Below are positions 24,914 to 34,139 of a stretch of DNA of 64,000 bases, one piece after another (position 1 is the stretch's first letter; each line of letters begins with the position of its first letter). This stretch comes from Formosa undariae. Lineage in GTDB: Bacteria > Bacteroidota > Bacteroidia > Flavobacteriales > Flavobacteriaceae. The stretch is from positions 186,001 to 250,000 of the forward strand of contig NZ_JBHMEZ010000003.1 in assembly GCF_042427615.1 (NCBI RefSeq), written 5' to 3'. A program made the position numbers and the translations under genes. The notes beneath the pieces were generated by a model. It was not told the DNA's origin. It did no database searches and saw nothing but the letters and a program-made list of their open reading frames with translations.

Positions 24914-26002
24914 TTAAGCTTTCGATGTTACCGATTCATAAGTTCTAGGTGTTTCTGCTTTTATAACCATCATTTTACCATTAGCTTGTTTTAAAACGTC
25001 TTGTAAATCTACTTTTTTTACCGTCGGATTTTTATACGTCTTATAATAATAAGCACCATTTTTAGTATCTGCGGCAGAAGTCCAAACGGTATACTCAGAC
25101 ATAGATGTATTTTTTTCCTTCTGCTTTACAATACCTATGGGAATATCAAAATTATTCAAAATATGAAAAGCTCTAAATACACCTTCTTCTTCATCCTTAC
25201 ATGGTTCGGCGGCATTAACAAAAGCGGCGGCTCTAACAAAACGGGATGCCGAAGTAAAATCCCCTGGTAATCCTACCATTCCTGTTCCTTCACTTAATGG
25301 AGCATATTCTTCTCCATTTAATTTAATACCATTCACATTATCCGGACTAAGATTAATATAATTTCTAAGGTTAGTAAGATGCCAATCGTAAGATGGATTA
25401 TTAGTTATAACTTTTACGGTATTATCAAAAATTCGCAAACCATCTTTAGAGTATTCAATAATAATCGATTCTCCAGTTTTATCTGTAACCGTATAATGAA
25501 ATGGAGCCACACCTTGAATTTGTTCCATAAATGTTCCTACTACTGCGATATCCTTTAAACCCGCTTTTACCTCCTTTACAGTGGCAAAACTTCCTAAGAC
25601 ATAATTGCCCATTTCTTCACTAGAAACAGCCTTAGATTGATTAGCTGCAGTCAATTCTTCGTAAACGGCATAACCACTAAAATAAAAACTACCTAAATAT
25701 AATCCTGCTTCATTAATACCGTCCACAACAATTTTTTTCCCCACGGCATCCATACCGGCAAAGCCATATTTCGCTTTCATTTTATAACCCTCTTTATCTT
25801 TTACGGAACTTAAGAAATTAATCGATGTCCCTTTTGGAATCACTAGAATATTAGATTGAGGATCGAATCCAAATTCTAAAGTTCTTGCTGGAATAACAGC
25901 TCCATTTTCAGTTCTAATAATAATTCCGGTACATCCAAAACTGACTTGAATGCATAGAAAATAGCACACAAATAATAACGAAAAACCTTTTTTTACATTC
26001 AT
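24914..26002 (-). CDS. Linear amide C-N hydrolase (choloylglycine hydrolase / penicillin V acylase family), exported
   Basis: 362 residues. A signal peptide (residues 1-23, ending VSFG) is followed immediately by Cys24 in CTGIIIRTENG, the N-terminal nucleophile released by signal cleavage. ARTLEFG, GINEAGLYLG, TNNPSYDWHLTNL and the Arg in TSASRFVRAA are the other conserved Ntn-hydrolase positions. The family hydrolyses amide bonds of bile salts, penicillin V or N-acyl homoserine lactones; which applies here is open. Periplasmic or secreted; Cys24 is not preceded by a good lipobox. Close to a second acylase at 30657-32876 of a different family. Confidence 0.88.
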   Translation of the reverse strand: MNVKKGFSLLFVCYFLCIQVSFGCTGIIIRTENGAVIPARTLEFGFDPQSNILVIPKGTSINFLSSVKDKEGYKMKAKYGFAGMDAVGKKIVVDGINEAGLYLGSFYFSGYAVYEELTAANQSKAVSSEEMGNYVLGSFATVKEVKAGLKDIAVVGTFMEQIQGVAPFHYTVTDKTGESIIIEYSKDGLRIFDNTVKVITNNPSYDWHLTNLRNYINLSPDNVNGIKLNGEEYAPLSEGTGMVGLPGDFTSASRFVRAAAFVNAAEPCKDEEEGVFRAFHILNNFDIPIGIVKQKEKNTSMSEYTVWTSAADTKNGAYYYKTYKNPTVKKVDLQDVLKQANGKMMVIKAETPRTYESVTSKA

Positions 26003-26347
26003 AATATTTGAAATTAATAGTAAAATATTAATACTATAAATGAAATAGATTTATCATTTAAAAGCATTTTAATTTCACTTTGGTTGATTTACCCTAAAAA
26101 TAGTAGATTATGATAATTTTTCAACATTAATCTTATTATTTTTATTTAACGAAATTTTTCATTCAATAAATGGTTCTAAAAATGCCAATTTATAATCGAT
26201 TACATATTAATTACGTCTAAAAATACGGTATTAATAATTTGAAGCCGTTTGCATTTATTTACCATACTTTAATTGCATTTGATCATTTGATAGCCTTGAG
26301 TTTTGTTGCGATTTGTAGTATATTGACAACCAAAAAAAAATCCCTTC
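26003..26347. other. Divergent intergenic region between amide hydrolase and S9 peptidase
   Basis: 345 bases, strongly AT-rich, must contain promoters for both neighbours. No perfect TAnnTTTG with a -33 element was identified, and no RNA or ORF. Confidence 0.4.
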
Positions 26348-29158
26348 ATGAAATTTAACTTTACATTAGTCTTCCTTTTAATTTCGCTTTTAAGTTTTTC
26401 TCAAAAAAAAGTACTTGAGCATTCCGACAAATCCCTTTGGAATAAAATTAAAAGTAAATCTATTTCTCCCGACGGAAATTATGTTATGTATACCTTGGAA
26501 CAAGGTGAAAAGGATACGTATTTAAAAATTAAAGATGCTAATGCCAAACTCATCCTTGAGCATGATCGTGCTAAAAACGGAAGGTTCACTTATAATTCTG
26601 AAATTGCTCTTTTCACAATTAATGCTTGGACCGATAGTATAATAGAATTAAAACGAGATAAAGTAAAGAAAGAAGACCTGCCTAAAGACACCCTTGGTAT
26701 TTATAATTTTAAGAGCAAAACGACACTAAAAATCGCAAATGTGTCTTCTTACAAAACACCTGAAAAATGGGATGGATATCTTGCCTATATGTTGGCAGAC
26801 GTAAATCCAATAAAGAAGGACAAAGACAGTATTTCCGATGATAAAAAACAGGACACTTTACCCTCTGTTAAAAAGAAAAAAAAGGGTAAAAAAGTAGGCA
26901 AGAAAAATGGATATCATCTTGTGCTTAGACATTTAAAAACACAGAAAGAAGATACCCTAAAATTTGTTACAAATTACACTTTTGCAAAAGAGGGACAACG
27001 ACTTGCGTATACCACAACGGGAGATAAAGCCAACGTAACCGCGGGCGCCTATGTTCTAAATTTAGAAAACAATACACAAACTCAAGTTTTTGAAGGTCAT
27101 GAAAAGGTAAAATACTACCAATTAAATTTTAGTGATTCCGGTGAAAAATTAGGATTTATTGCCGATTTAGATTCAACCAAAGTACAGGAGCGTCCAAATG
27201 AATTATACGTTTGGAAAGCAGGAGAAACTAAAGCAAATCCTGTTTTAAATAAAGACACCGCTCCAAAAGGGTATCGTGTCTCTGCAGATAGAAGATTAAA
27301 TTTCTCAAAAAACGAATCTAAACTCTATTTTGGTTTAGCCGCACCAAGTATCATTAAAGACACTACTTTAATAGATGAGGAGATCTCAAGTGTAGAAGTT
27401 TGGACGTATAATGAACCTAGATTATATACCGTTCAAGAATTATCTAAAGATAGGGATCAGAAAAAATCATACGAAACAGTTCTAGATTTAAGTACAAACA
27501 AAATCACGCAATTGGCTACGCTATCCTATCCCAACATAAATATAGGGGACGAAGGAAATTCGAACACAGCCTTAGTTAGCACCCAAGAACCGTATTATTT
27601 AGAAAGTCAGTGGACAGGAATTAGAGCGTCCGATTACGCTTTGGTAAATACCACTACAGGAGAGACTAATCCCATTTTAACTAATATGCCTGGAGGCATG
27701 ATTTTAAGTCCGAAAGCTAAATATGCTTATGGATACAATCAAATAGATAGTACTTGGGTAAGTTATAATATAAGTACAGGTAAACAAATTAAACTAACCA
27801 AAGACAAAGTGTTTTATGATGAGCTTAATGACTCTCCAAAATATCCAAGATCTTACGGTATTGCAGGATGGACAACCAATGATAAGGCTATATTAATCTA
27901 CGATAGGTTTGATGTTTGGTCGGTTAATCCTGAAACTGGTGAGATGTCAAGATTAACAGAAGGAAGAGAAACAAAAACGCAATACCGTTATATCCAATTG
28001 GATAATGAAGAACGTAATTTAAATCCAGAAAAAACGTGGTTATTCTCTAGCTTTAATGAAGACACAAAACACTCTGGTTATTATAAATATGATGTTAAAC
28101 GACAAAAAGGAAGTCAAATTTTAGAAGGCCCGTTTAAATATTCTACACCGACTATGGCTCAAAAAAGTACAGATGTCATTTTCACTAGAGCCTCTTTCAC
28201 TGAGTTTCCTGATCTTAGATATTCAGATTTAAGCTTTAAAAAACAAATACAAATTAGTGATGCTAATCCACAACAAAAAGATTACAATTGGGGAACTGCA
28301 GAGCTGATAAAATGGACTTCTTTAGATGGAAAACCATTAACAGGAATGCTAATAAAGCCAGAAGATTTCGATCCCTCGAAAAAATATCCCATGATTGTCA
28401 ATTTCTACGAACGAAGCTCAGATAGATTGTACGATCATAAAGCGCCATCCTTCGGACTTTCAACCATAAATTATAGTTTTTATACTAGTAGAGGTTATCT
28501 TATTTTTAATCCCGATATAGAATATCGCGATGGTTATCCTGGTGAAAGCGCTTACAATTGCTTAATGCCTGGTGTGACCTCTCTAATCGAAAAAGGATTT
28601 GTAGACAAAGACAATATCGGACTTCAGGGTCATAGTTGGGGAGCTTATCAAATTGCGTATATAATTACTAAAACAGATTTATTTAAAGCAGTAGAATCTG
28701 GAGCACCTGTAGTTAATATGGTTAGTGCATATGGAGGTATCCGCTGGGGAACAGGATTAAGCAGACAGTTTCAATACGAGCATACACAAAGTAGAATCGG
28801 AGGAACGCCTTGGGAATATCCGATGAGATATATAGAAAACTCACCTATTTTTAATCTCGATAAAATAAATACACCCGTTTTAATAATGCACAACGATGCC
28901 GACGGACATGTGCCATGGTATCAAGGTATAGAGTTTTTCGTGGGTTTACGTCGTTTAGGAAAACCCTCGTGGTTATTAAATTATAACGGAGAACCTCACT
29001 GGCCTAGAAAATTACAAAACCGAAAAGATTTTAATATTAGAATGTCTCAATATTTTGATTATTATTTAAAAGGCGCTCCAAAACCGGTTTGGATGGAACG
29101 CGGTGTACCGGCTTTAGAAAAAGGCATAAATCAAGGTTATGAGCTACAAGATGAATAA
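26348..29158 (+). CDS. S9 family serine peptidase (prolyl oligopeptidase-type), exported
   Basis: 936 residues, long for S9. A signal peptide (MKFNFTLVFLLISLLSFSQ) precedes an N-terminal beta-propeller of about 620 residues with a Lys-rich insertion near 165-200. The C-terminal alpha/beta-hydrolase domain has the triad Ser763 (GHSWG), Asp852 (NDADGHV) and His884 (GEPHW). S9 peptidases release dipeptides or cut after proline from oligopeptides; likely periplasmic. A terminator-like hairpin follows, so it is transcribed separately from the phosphodiesterase downstream. Confidence 0.9.
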   Translation: MKFNFTLVFLLISLLSFSQKKVLEHSDKSLWNKIKSKSISPDGNYVMYTLEQGEKDTYLKIKDANAKLILEHDRAKNGRFTYNSEIALFTINAWTDSIIELKRDKVKKEDLPKDTLGIYNFKSKTTLKIANVSSYKTPEKWDGYLAYMLADVNPIKKDKDSISDDKKQDTLPSVKKKKKGKKVGKKNGYHLVLRHLKTQKEDTLKFVTNYTFAKEGQRLAYTTTGDKANVTAGAYVLNLENNTQTQVFEGHEKVKYYQLNFSDSGEKLGFIADLDSTKVQERPNELYVWKAGETKANPVLNKDTAPKGYRVSADRRLNFSKNESKLYFGLAAPSIIKDTTLIDEEISSVEVWTYNEPRLYTVQELSKDRDQKKSYETVLDLSTNKITQLATLSYPNINIGDEGNSNTALVSTQEPYYLESQWTGIRASDYALVNTTTGETNPILTNMPGGMILSPKAKYAYGYNQIDSTWVSYNISTGKQIKLTKDKVFYDELNDSPKYPRSYGIAGWTTNDKAILIYDRFDVWSVNPETGEMSRLTEGRETKTQYRYIQLDNEERNLNPEKTWLFSSFNEDTKHSGYYKYDVKRQKGSQILEGPFKYSTPTMAQKSTDVIFTRASFTEFPDLRYSDLSFKKQIQISDANPQQKDYNWGTAELIKWTSLDGKPLTGMLIKPEDFDPSKKYPMIVNFYERSSDRLYDHKAPSFGLSTINYSFYTSRGYLIFNPDIEYRDGYPGESAYNCLMPGVTSLIEKGFVDKDNIGLQGHSWGAYQIAYIITKTDLFKAVESGAPVVNMVSAYGGIRWGTGLSRQFQYEHTQSRIGGTPWEYPMRYIENSPIFNLDKINTPVLIMHNDADGHVPWYQGIEFFVGLRRLGKPSWLLNYNGEPHWPRKLQNRKDFNIRMSQYFDYYLKGAPKPVWMERGVPALEKGINQGYELQDE

Positions 29159-29194
29159 AATTTTATTAAGTAATTTATAAATGAGTTCTAAAAT

Positions 29195-29231
29195 ATTTAA
29201 GCGCTTAAAATCTAATTTATAGCGCTTAAAT
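29195..29231 (+). terminator. Hairpin after the S9 peptidase gene
   Basis: ATTTAAGCGCT and its exact complement AGCGCTTAAAT, 11-base arms around a 15-base loop. The left arm also sits within a 14-base perfect palindrome (29196-29209). No T run follows, so either a weak terminator or a protein site. Confidence 0.5.
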
Positions 29232-29314
29232 ACACTCAAAATTCAATCCATTAAATTAGTAATTCAATTACTTTTAAGGTAAAAAAATATCTAGTTCTCC
29301 CCAAAGACAAAATC

Positions 29315-30598
29315 ATGTTAAGTAAAAATAAAATCAGCACCCTATTTTTTATAGCACTTCTCCCCTTTCTTTTTACGTCTTGCAAAACAGGTGAGACATT
29401 AAAAGATTCTACTATAACTACAAATTCTAAAAAATCGGAAAAGGCTTCTTATGTTATATTAGTCTCTTTAGATGGTTTTCGTTGGGATTATGTAGAGAAA
29501 TACAAACCCAAACATCTTTCAAATTTTATAAAAAACGGTGTTCAAGCGGAGTCATTGATTCCCTCCTATCCTTCTAAAACATTTCCTAACCACTATACCA
29601 TTGCAACGGGAATGTACCCTGAAAATCATGGTCTTATTGGAAATGCGTTTTATAGCTATAAAAAGGATGTTACCTATGCTATTAGAAACAGAGAAATGGT
29701 CGAAGATGGTTCCTTTTATGGAGGTACCCCAATTTGGGTTTTGGCAGATCAGAACAATATGGTGTCGTCCAGCTATTTTTATGTAGGTTCAGAAGCAGAT
29801 ATTCAGGGCGTGCACCCAACCTACTATCGCAAATACGATGGGAAAATTAAAAATGAAACCCGTATTTCGGAAACCTTAGATTGGTTAAAATTACCTAAAG
29901 CTGAAAGACCACATATTCTTACAATATATTTCTCAGATCTAGATGATATTGGACATTGGTATAGTCCAGGAAATGATGAAGAACTTAAAAAAGCAATTCT
30001 CAAATTAGACACCAATTTAGGAGCTTTATTTGAAGGCGTTGCAGACACAGGTTTAGACGTAAACATTATTATAGTGTCCGATCACGGTATGACTACTGTT
30101 GAAGCCACACATTTTATCTCAATAGACGACGTGACGAATACGGAATTGTATACTGTTATAGACAATGGTAGCATTTTAAATATTCATCCTAAAAATAACG
30201 TGACTGTAGATTCTATTTTAAACGTTTTAAAACCAAAAGAAAATAATTTTAAAGTATATAGAACCGAAAATACACCCGGTTTTGAATATTCTCCTAAAAA
30301 TAAAGATTGGGGATCAATCCAAATTATACCTGATTTTGGATATTATTTTTCATCCACCTTGCGTATAGAAAGTATGAAAGCCAATAATACCAAAGCCGTA
30401 GGTGTCCATGGTTATGATACCAAATACAAAGACATGCACGGTATTTTTTATGCAAATGGTCCTGCTTTTAAAACCGACTATACAATGCCTTCTTTTAAAA
30501 ATATTGATATTTACCCATTAATGTGTGAGTTATTGGGACTTAAAATTCCGGCTTCTATAGATGGCAATTTAGACGTTATAAAAGAGGCTTTAAAATAA
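29315..30598 (+). CDS. Ectonucleotide pyrophosphatase/phosphodiesterase-like lipoprotein
   Basis: 427 residues. Lipobox LFTSCK (Cys23). Alkaline-phosphatase superfamily, NPP type: LVSLDGFRWDY supplies metal-binding Asp53, and SKTFPNHYT supplies the nucleophile Thr89; YFSDLDDIGHWYSPG and VSDHGMTTV carry the second metal site, and AVGVHGYD the last His. NPP enzymes hydrolyse nucleotide phosphodiester bonds or phospholipid head groups outside the cytoplasm. Ends 58 bases before the penicillin-acylase gene, probably the same transcript. Confidence 0.9.
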   Translation: MLSKNKISTLFFIALLPFLFTSCKTGETLKDSTITTNSKKSEKASYVILVSLDGFRWDYVEKYKPKHLSNFIKNGVQAESLIPSYPSKTFPNHYTIATGMYPENHGLIGNAFYSYKKDVTYAIRNREMVEDGSFYGGTPIWVLADQNNMVSSSYFYVGSEADIQGVHPTYYRKYDGKIKNETRISETLDWLKLPKAERPHILTIYFSDLDDIGHWYSPGNDEELKKAILKLDTNLGALFEGVADTGLDVNIIIVSDHGMTTVEATHFISIDDVTNTELYTVIDNGSILNIHPKNNVTVDSILNVLKPKENNFKVYRTENTPGFEYSPKNKDWGSIQIIPDFGYYFSSTLRIESMKANNTKAVGVHGYDTKYKDMHGIFYANGPAFKTDYTMPSFKNIDIYPLMCELLGLKIPASIDGNLDVIKEALK

Positions 30599-30656
30599 GA
30601 GTTAGCATAAACGATACGGGATCGTTCACTTCATTTAAAAATAAACTGTAAAGAAA

Positions 30657-32876
30657 ATGGAAATATTAAATATAATGCAAAGTCGCTTATTATTAGTAAT
30701 GCTTATTATCTCCTTTACAAGTTGTAAAAATGAAGTAGAAAGTAGTGATGAAGACCAACGCTGGCAAAATCATGTACAAAACACAGAAATTATAAGAGAT
30801 AATTTTGGGGTGCCTCACATTTATGGAAAAACAGATGCCGATGCTGTTTTCGGGTTACTATATGCCCAATGTGAAGATGATTTTAACCGTGTAGAACGTA
30901 ATTATATTTGGGCCATTGGAAGACTTGCCGAAATTGAAGGAGAGTCATTATTATATAGTGATTTAAGAGCACGGTTATATATGACCAAAGATGAAGCTAT
31001 TGAAAATTTCAATACGAGTCCGAAATGGCTACAAGACTTATGTGTTGCCTTTGCCGATGGTATAAATTACTACCTAGAAACACATCCTAAAGTACAACCA
31101 AAACTACTTACACATTTTGAGCCTTGGATGCCCATGTATTTTAGTGAAGGCTCCATTGGCGGTGATATAGAAAGAGTTTCAACTAAAAAAATTAAAGCAT
31201 TTTATGGTGATCCAGAACATGTATTGGCTGTAAATGATGGATTTATAACACCTAAGGATAATGAACCCAGAGGATCTAATGGCTTTGCTATTTCTGGGGA
31301 TAAAACAAAGTCAGGAAATGCCATGTTACTGATTAATCCGCATACGTCTTTCTTTTTTCGTGGTGAGGTACATGTTGTTAGTGAAGAAGGACTTAATGCT
31401 TATGGTGCCGTAACATGGGGGCAGTTTTTTGTTTATCAAGGTTTTAATGAAAAAACGGGTTGGATGCACACCTCTACAGGAACAGATATTATTGATGAAT
31501 TTGAAGAAACCATCGTTAAAGACGGCACTAAAAGCCTCTATAAATATGGAGATCAATTAAAACCAGTGGACTCAATCGCAGTGACTCTAAATTATAAAAC
31601 CGCGAATGGAATAATGGATAAAACATTTATGACCTATCGTACACATCATGGACCAATTACACATGCAAATGAAGATAAATGGGTGTCTACAGCTTTAATG
31701 TGGAGCCCCATAAAAGCCTTGGAGCAATCTTATACACGCACAAAGAAATCGAATCATAATGAGTTTCGCGAAATGATGAATATCCGAACCAACTCATCTA
31801 ACAATACGGTCTACGCCGATGCAGATGGAACCATTGCCTATTATCATGGAAATTTTATTCCAAAGCGTAATGAGAAATTCGATTACACTAAACCTGTCGA
31901 TGGTAGTAACCCAGAAACAGATTGGAACGGACTTCATGCTTTAGAAGATAATATTACGGTAATAAATCCGCCAAATGGTTGGATACAAAATTGTAATTCT
32001 ACACCATTTACAAGCGCAGCTTCCTACAGTCCTAAAAAGGAAGATTATCCCAAATACATGCATTCCTTTCCTGAAAATTTTAGAGGTATACACGCCGTGC
32101 AATTATTGCAAAAAGCAGATAGTCTAACCTTAGATTCTTTAATAGATTTGGCTTACGATTCCTATTTACCGGGTGCAGATGTTATAATTAGTGGTTTATT
32201 AGATGCTAGCAATAGTTCCGAAATCAAATCACAAGACGTTAAAGATGCGCTTAACCTTTTAAGTAAATGGGATTTTAGGGTGAATGTGAATTCTGTAGAA
32301 ATGACTTTAGCTAGTTTCTATTTAAAAGCCTATCTAGAATCGAATAAAATTCCAAGTATGCGCGACAATAAGAAAATGTCAAGATTAGAGATTTTCGATT
32401 ATGCTTCTAAAATGTCTTCCCCTTCAGAACGCTTAGACATTTTTGAAACGGCCGTAAATAATCTGAAAAACGATTTTGGTTCATGGCAAACACCTTGGGG
32501 AACATTTAATAGATACCAAAGAAATAATGGTGACATTTTTCAAGAATTTAACGATAACGAACCAAGTTTAGCTGTTGGTATGGCTTCTGGAAACTGGGGT
32601 GCTTTAGCTTCTTACGGAACACGCTTTGGTAAAGACACTAAACGCCAGTATGGTGTAGCCGGAAATAGTTTTGTTGCCGTGCTCGAGTTCGGAGATAAGG
32701 TTAAAGCGAAATCTATGCTTGCCGGCGGACAAAGTAGCGACCCCAATTCGCCTCATTTCTCCGATCAAGCACAGCGCTATGTAGATGGGCTGTTTAAAGA
32801 CGTTGCTTATTACAGAGAAGATGTAGAAAAAAGAGCTTCATCTAGATATCATCCAGGGAAAATTAACACTTTCTAA
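30657..32876 (+). CDS. Penicillin acylase family lipoprotein (Ntn hydrolase)
   Basis: 739 residues. Lipobox FTSC at Cys23; an alternative ATG six codons in (MQSRLL) keeps the signal. Signature segments IIRDNFGVPHIYGKTDADA and EDDFNRVERNY are typical of penicillin/AHL acylases; GSNGFAISG holds Ser207, the nucleophile exposed by autocatalytic removal of the spacer peptide. The family splits precursors into alpha and beta chains and hydrolyses acyl amides such as beta-lactams, acyl-homoserine lactones or peptides. Lipid anchoring to the envelope is less usual than a free periplasmic enzyme. Confidence 0.9.
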   Translation: MEILNIMQSRLLLVMLIISFTSCKNEVESSDEDQRWQNHVQNTEIIRDNFGVPHIYGKTDADAVFGLLYAQCEDDFNRVERNYIWAIGRLAEIEGESLLYSDLRARLYMTKDEAIENFNTSPKWLQDLCVAFADGINYYLETHPKVQPKLLTHFEPWMPMYFSEGSIGGDIERVSTKKIKAFYGDPEHVLAVNDGFITPKDNEPRGSNGFAISGDKTKSGNAMLLINPHTSFFFRGEVHVVSEEGLNAYGAVTWGQFFVYQGFNEKTGWMHTSTGTDIIDEFEETIVKDGTKSLYKYGDQLKPVDSIAVTLNYKTANGIMDKTFMTYRTHHGPITHANEDKWVSTALMWSPIKALEQSYTRTKKSNHNEFREMMNIRTNSSNNTVYADADGTIAYYHGNFIPKRNEKFDYTKPVDGSNPETDWNGLHALEDNITVINPPNGWIQNCNSTPFTSAASYSPKKEDYPKYMHSFPENFRGIHAVQLLQKADSLTLDSLIDLAYDSYLPGADVIISGLLDASNSSEIKSQDVKDALNLLSKWDFRVNVNSVEMTLASFYLKAYLESNKIPSMRDNKKMSRLEIFDYASKMSSPSERLDIFETAVNNLKNDFGSWQTPWGTFNRYQRNNGDIFQEFNDNEPSLAVGMASGNWGALASYGTRFGKDTKRQYGVAGNSFVAVLEFGDKVKAKSMLAGGQSSDPNSPHFSDQAQRYVDGLFKDVAYYREDVEKRASSRYHPGKINTF

Positions 32877-33013
32877 TTTCATTTTATAAAGTATAATGTA
32901 TCTTAGCAAAACGATTCGACAATAAATTTTAAATAAGAACTAAATACTCAATTGCAGTGAAAGAGTTCAAAAACAAAACACACGTTTAAAACGAATTATA
33001 TAAAACTTAAACT

Positions 33014-34018
33014 ATGGCAAAAAAACTGGTAACATTTGGTGAAGTAATGATGCGCTTATCTCCTCCTGGATATTTAAAATTTTCGCAAGCAAACTCTTTC
33101 GAACTTGTTTACGGAGGTGGTGAAGCGAACGTTGCAATTTCATGCGCTTATCTTGGTATGAAAGCGGCACATATGACACGGTTCCCTGATAATGCCATAG
33201 GACGAGCAGCCACTCAGTTTTTACGTAAGAACTGGTTAAGCACCGATCAGATTATATATGGAGACAATAAATTGGGTATGTATTTTCTTGAAAAAGGAGC
33301 GGTACACAGACCAAGCGTAGTCGTTTATGAAAGAGAAGGCTCTGCATTTTCTTTAATTGAACCTGGAATGATAAACTGGAAAGAGGTTTTAGAAGGGGCA
33401 GATTGGTTTCATTGGACAGGAATTACACCAGCTATTTCCGATGGTGCTGCTATATGTCTATTAGAAGCTATAAAAACGGCAAACAAAATGGGCATCATGG
33501 TTTCTGGAGATATTAATTCAAGAAAAAACATGTGGAAGTACGGAAAAACCATGCAAGAGGTAATGCCTAAATTAGTACAGCATTGTGATATTGTTATTAC
33601 GAGTCCGCGTGGTATACACGAAATGTTTGGATTAGGAGAAATCGGTGGGAAATTTAAAGATTCTGCGAAGGAACTTATGGATGCGTATCCGAGGATTAAA
33701 AATGTTGTAGGAAAAAAAAGAAAATCGATAAGTGCTTCCGAACAGGAAATACAAGGAAGAATCTGGAATGGAACGGAATATATTAAAACCGAAACATTCG
33801 AGATTTCTCATGTTATTGATCGCGTAGGTACAGGAGACGCCTTTGCTGCAGGATTAATATATGGACTATTGCATTACGACGATGACTTAGATGCCTTAAA
33901 TTTTGCTTCGGCTGCATGCGCACTAAAGCACACTATTTTAGGAGATGTAAATATGGCTACATTAGACAATGTTACCAGTTTAATGGGCGGTGATACTTCG
34001 GGTGCATTAAAACGATAA
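33014..34018 (+). CDS. kdgK: 2-keto-3-deoxygluconate kinase-like sugar kinase (PfkB family)
   Basis: 334 residues. MAKKLVTFGEVMMRLSPPG and ELVYGGGEANVAISCAYLG are the N-terminal PfkB substrate-binding region, and DRVGTGDAFAAGLIYGLL is the C-terminal signature with the catalytic Asp. The overall pattern (SPPGYLKFSQANSFE, SGDINSRKNMWKYGKT) fits KDG kinases, which phosphorylate 2-keto-3-deoxygluconate made from uronic acids such as alginate, pectin or ulvan. The sulfatase gene 121 bases downstream is consistent with sulfated algal polysaccharide use, but no lyase or KDPG aldolase is in the window. Confidence 0.85.
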   Translation: MAKKLVTFGEVMMRLSPPGYLKFSQANSFELVYGGGEANVAISCAYLGMKAAHMTRFPDNAIGRAATQFLRKNWLSTDQIIYGDNKLGMYFLEKGAVHRPSVVVYEREGSAFSLIEPGMINWKEVLEGADWFHWTGITPAISDGAAICLLEAIKTANKMGIMVSGDINSRKNMWKYGKTMQEVMPKLVQHCDIVITSPRGIHEMFGLGEIGGKFKDSAKELMDAYPRIKNVVGKKRKSISASEQEIQGRIWNGTEYIKTETFEISHVIDRVGTGDAFAAGLIYGLLHYDDDLDALNFASAACALKHTILGDVNMATLDNVTSLMGGDTSGALKR

Positions 34019-34139
34019 TTATAAAAACGTAATGGATATGTCTACAAAATTAATACCTATAAAAATATCATCCTTTTTTATAAGTATTAGTCATGATTCA
34101 TATGATTTCAAAAATGAAAATTAATACTAAAAAAGAAAA

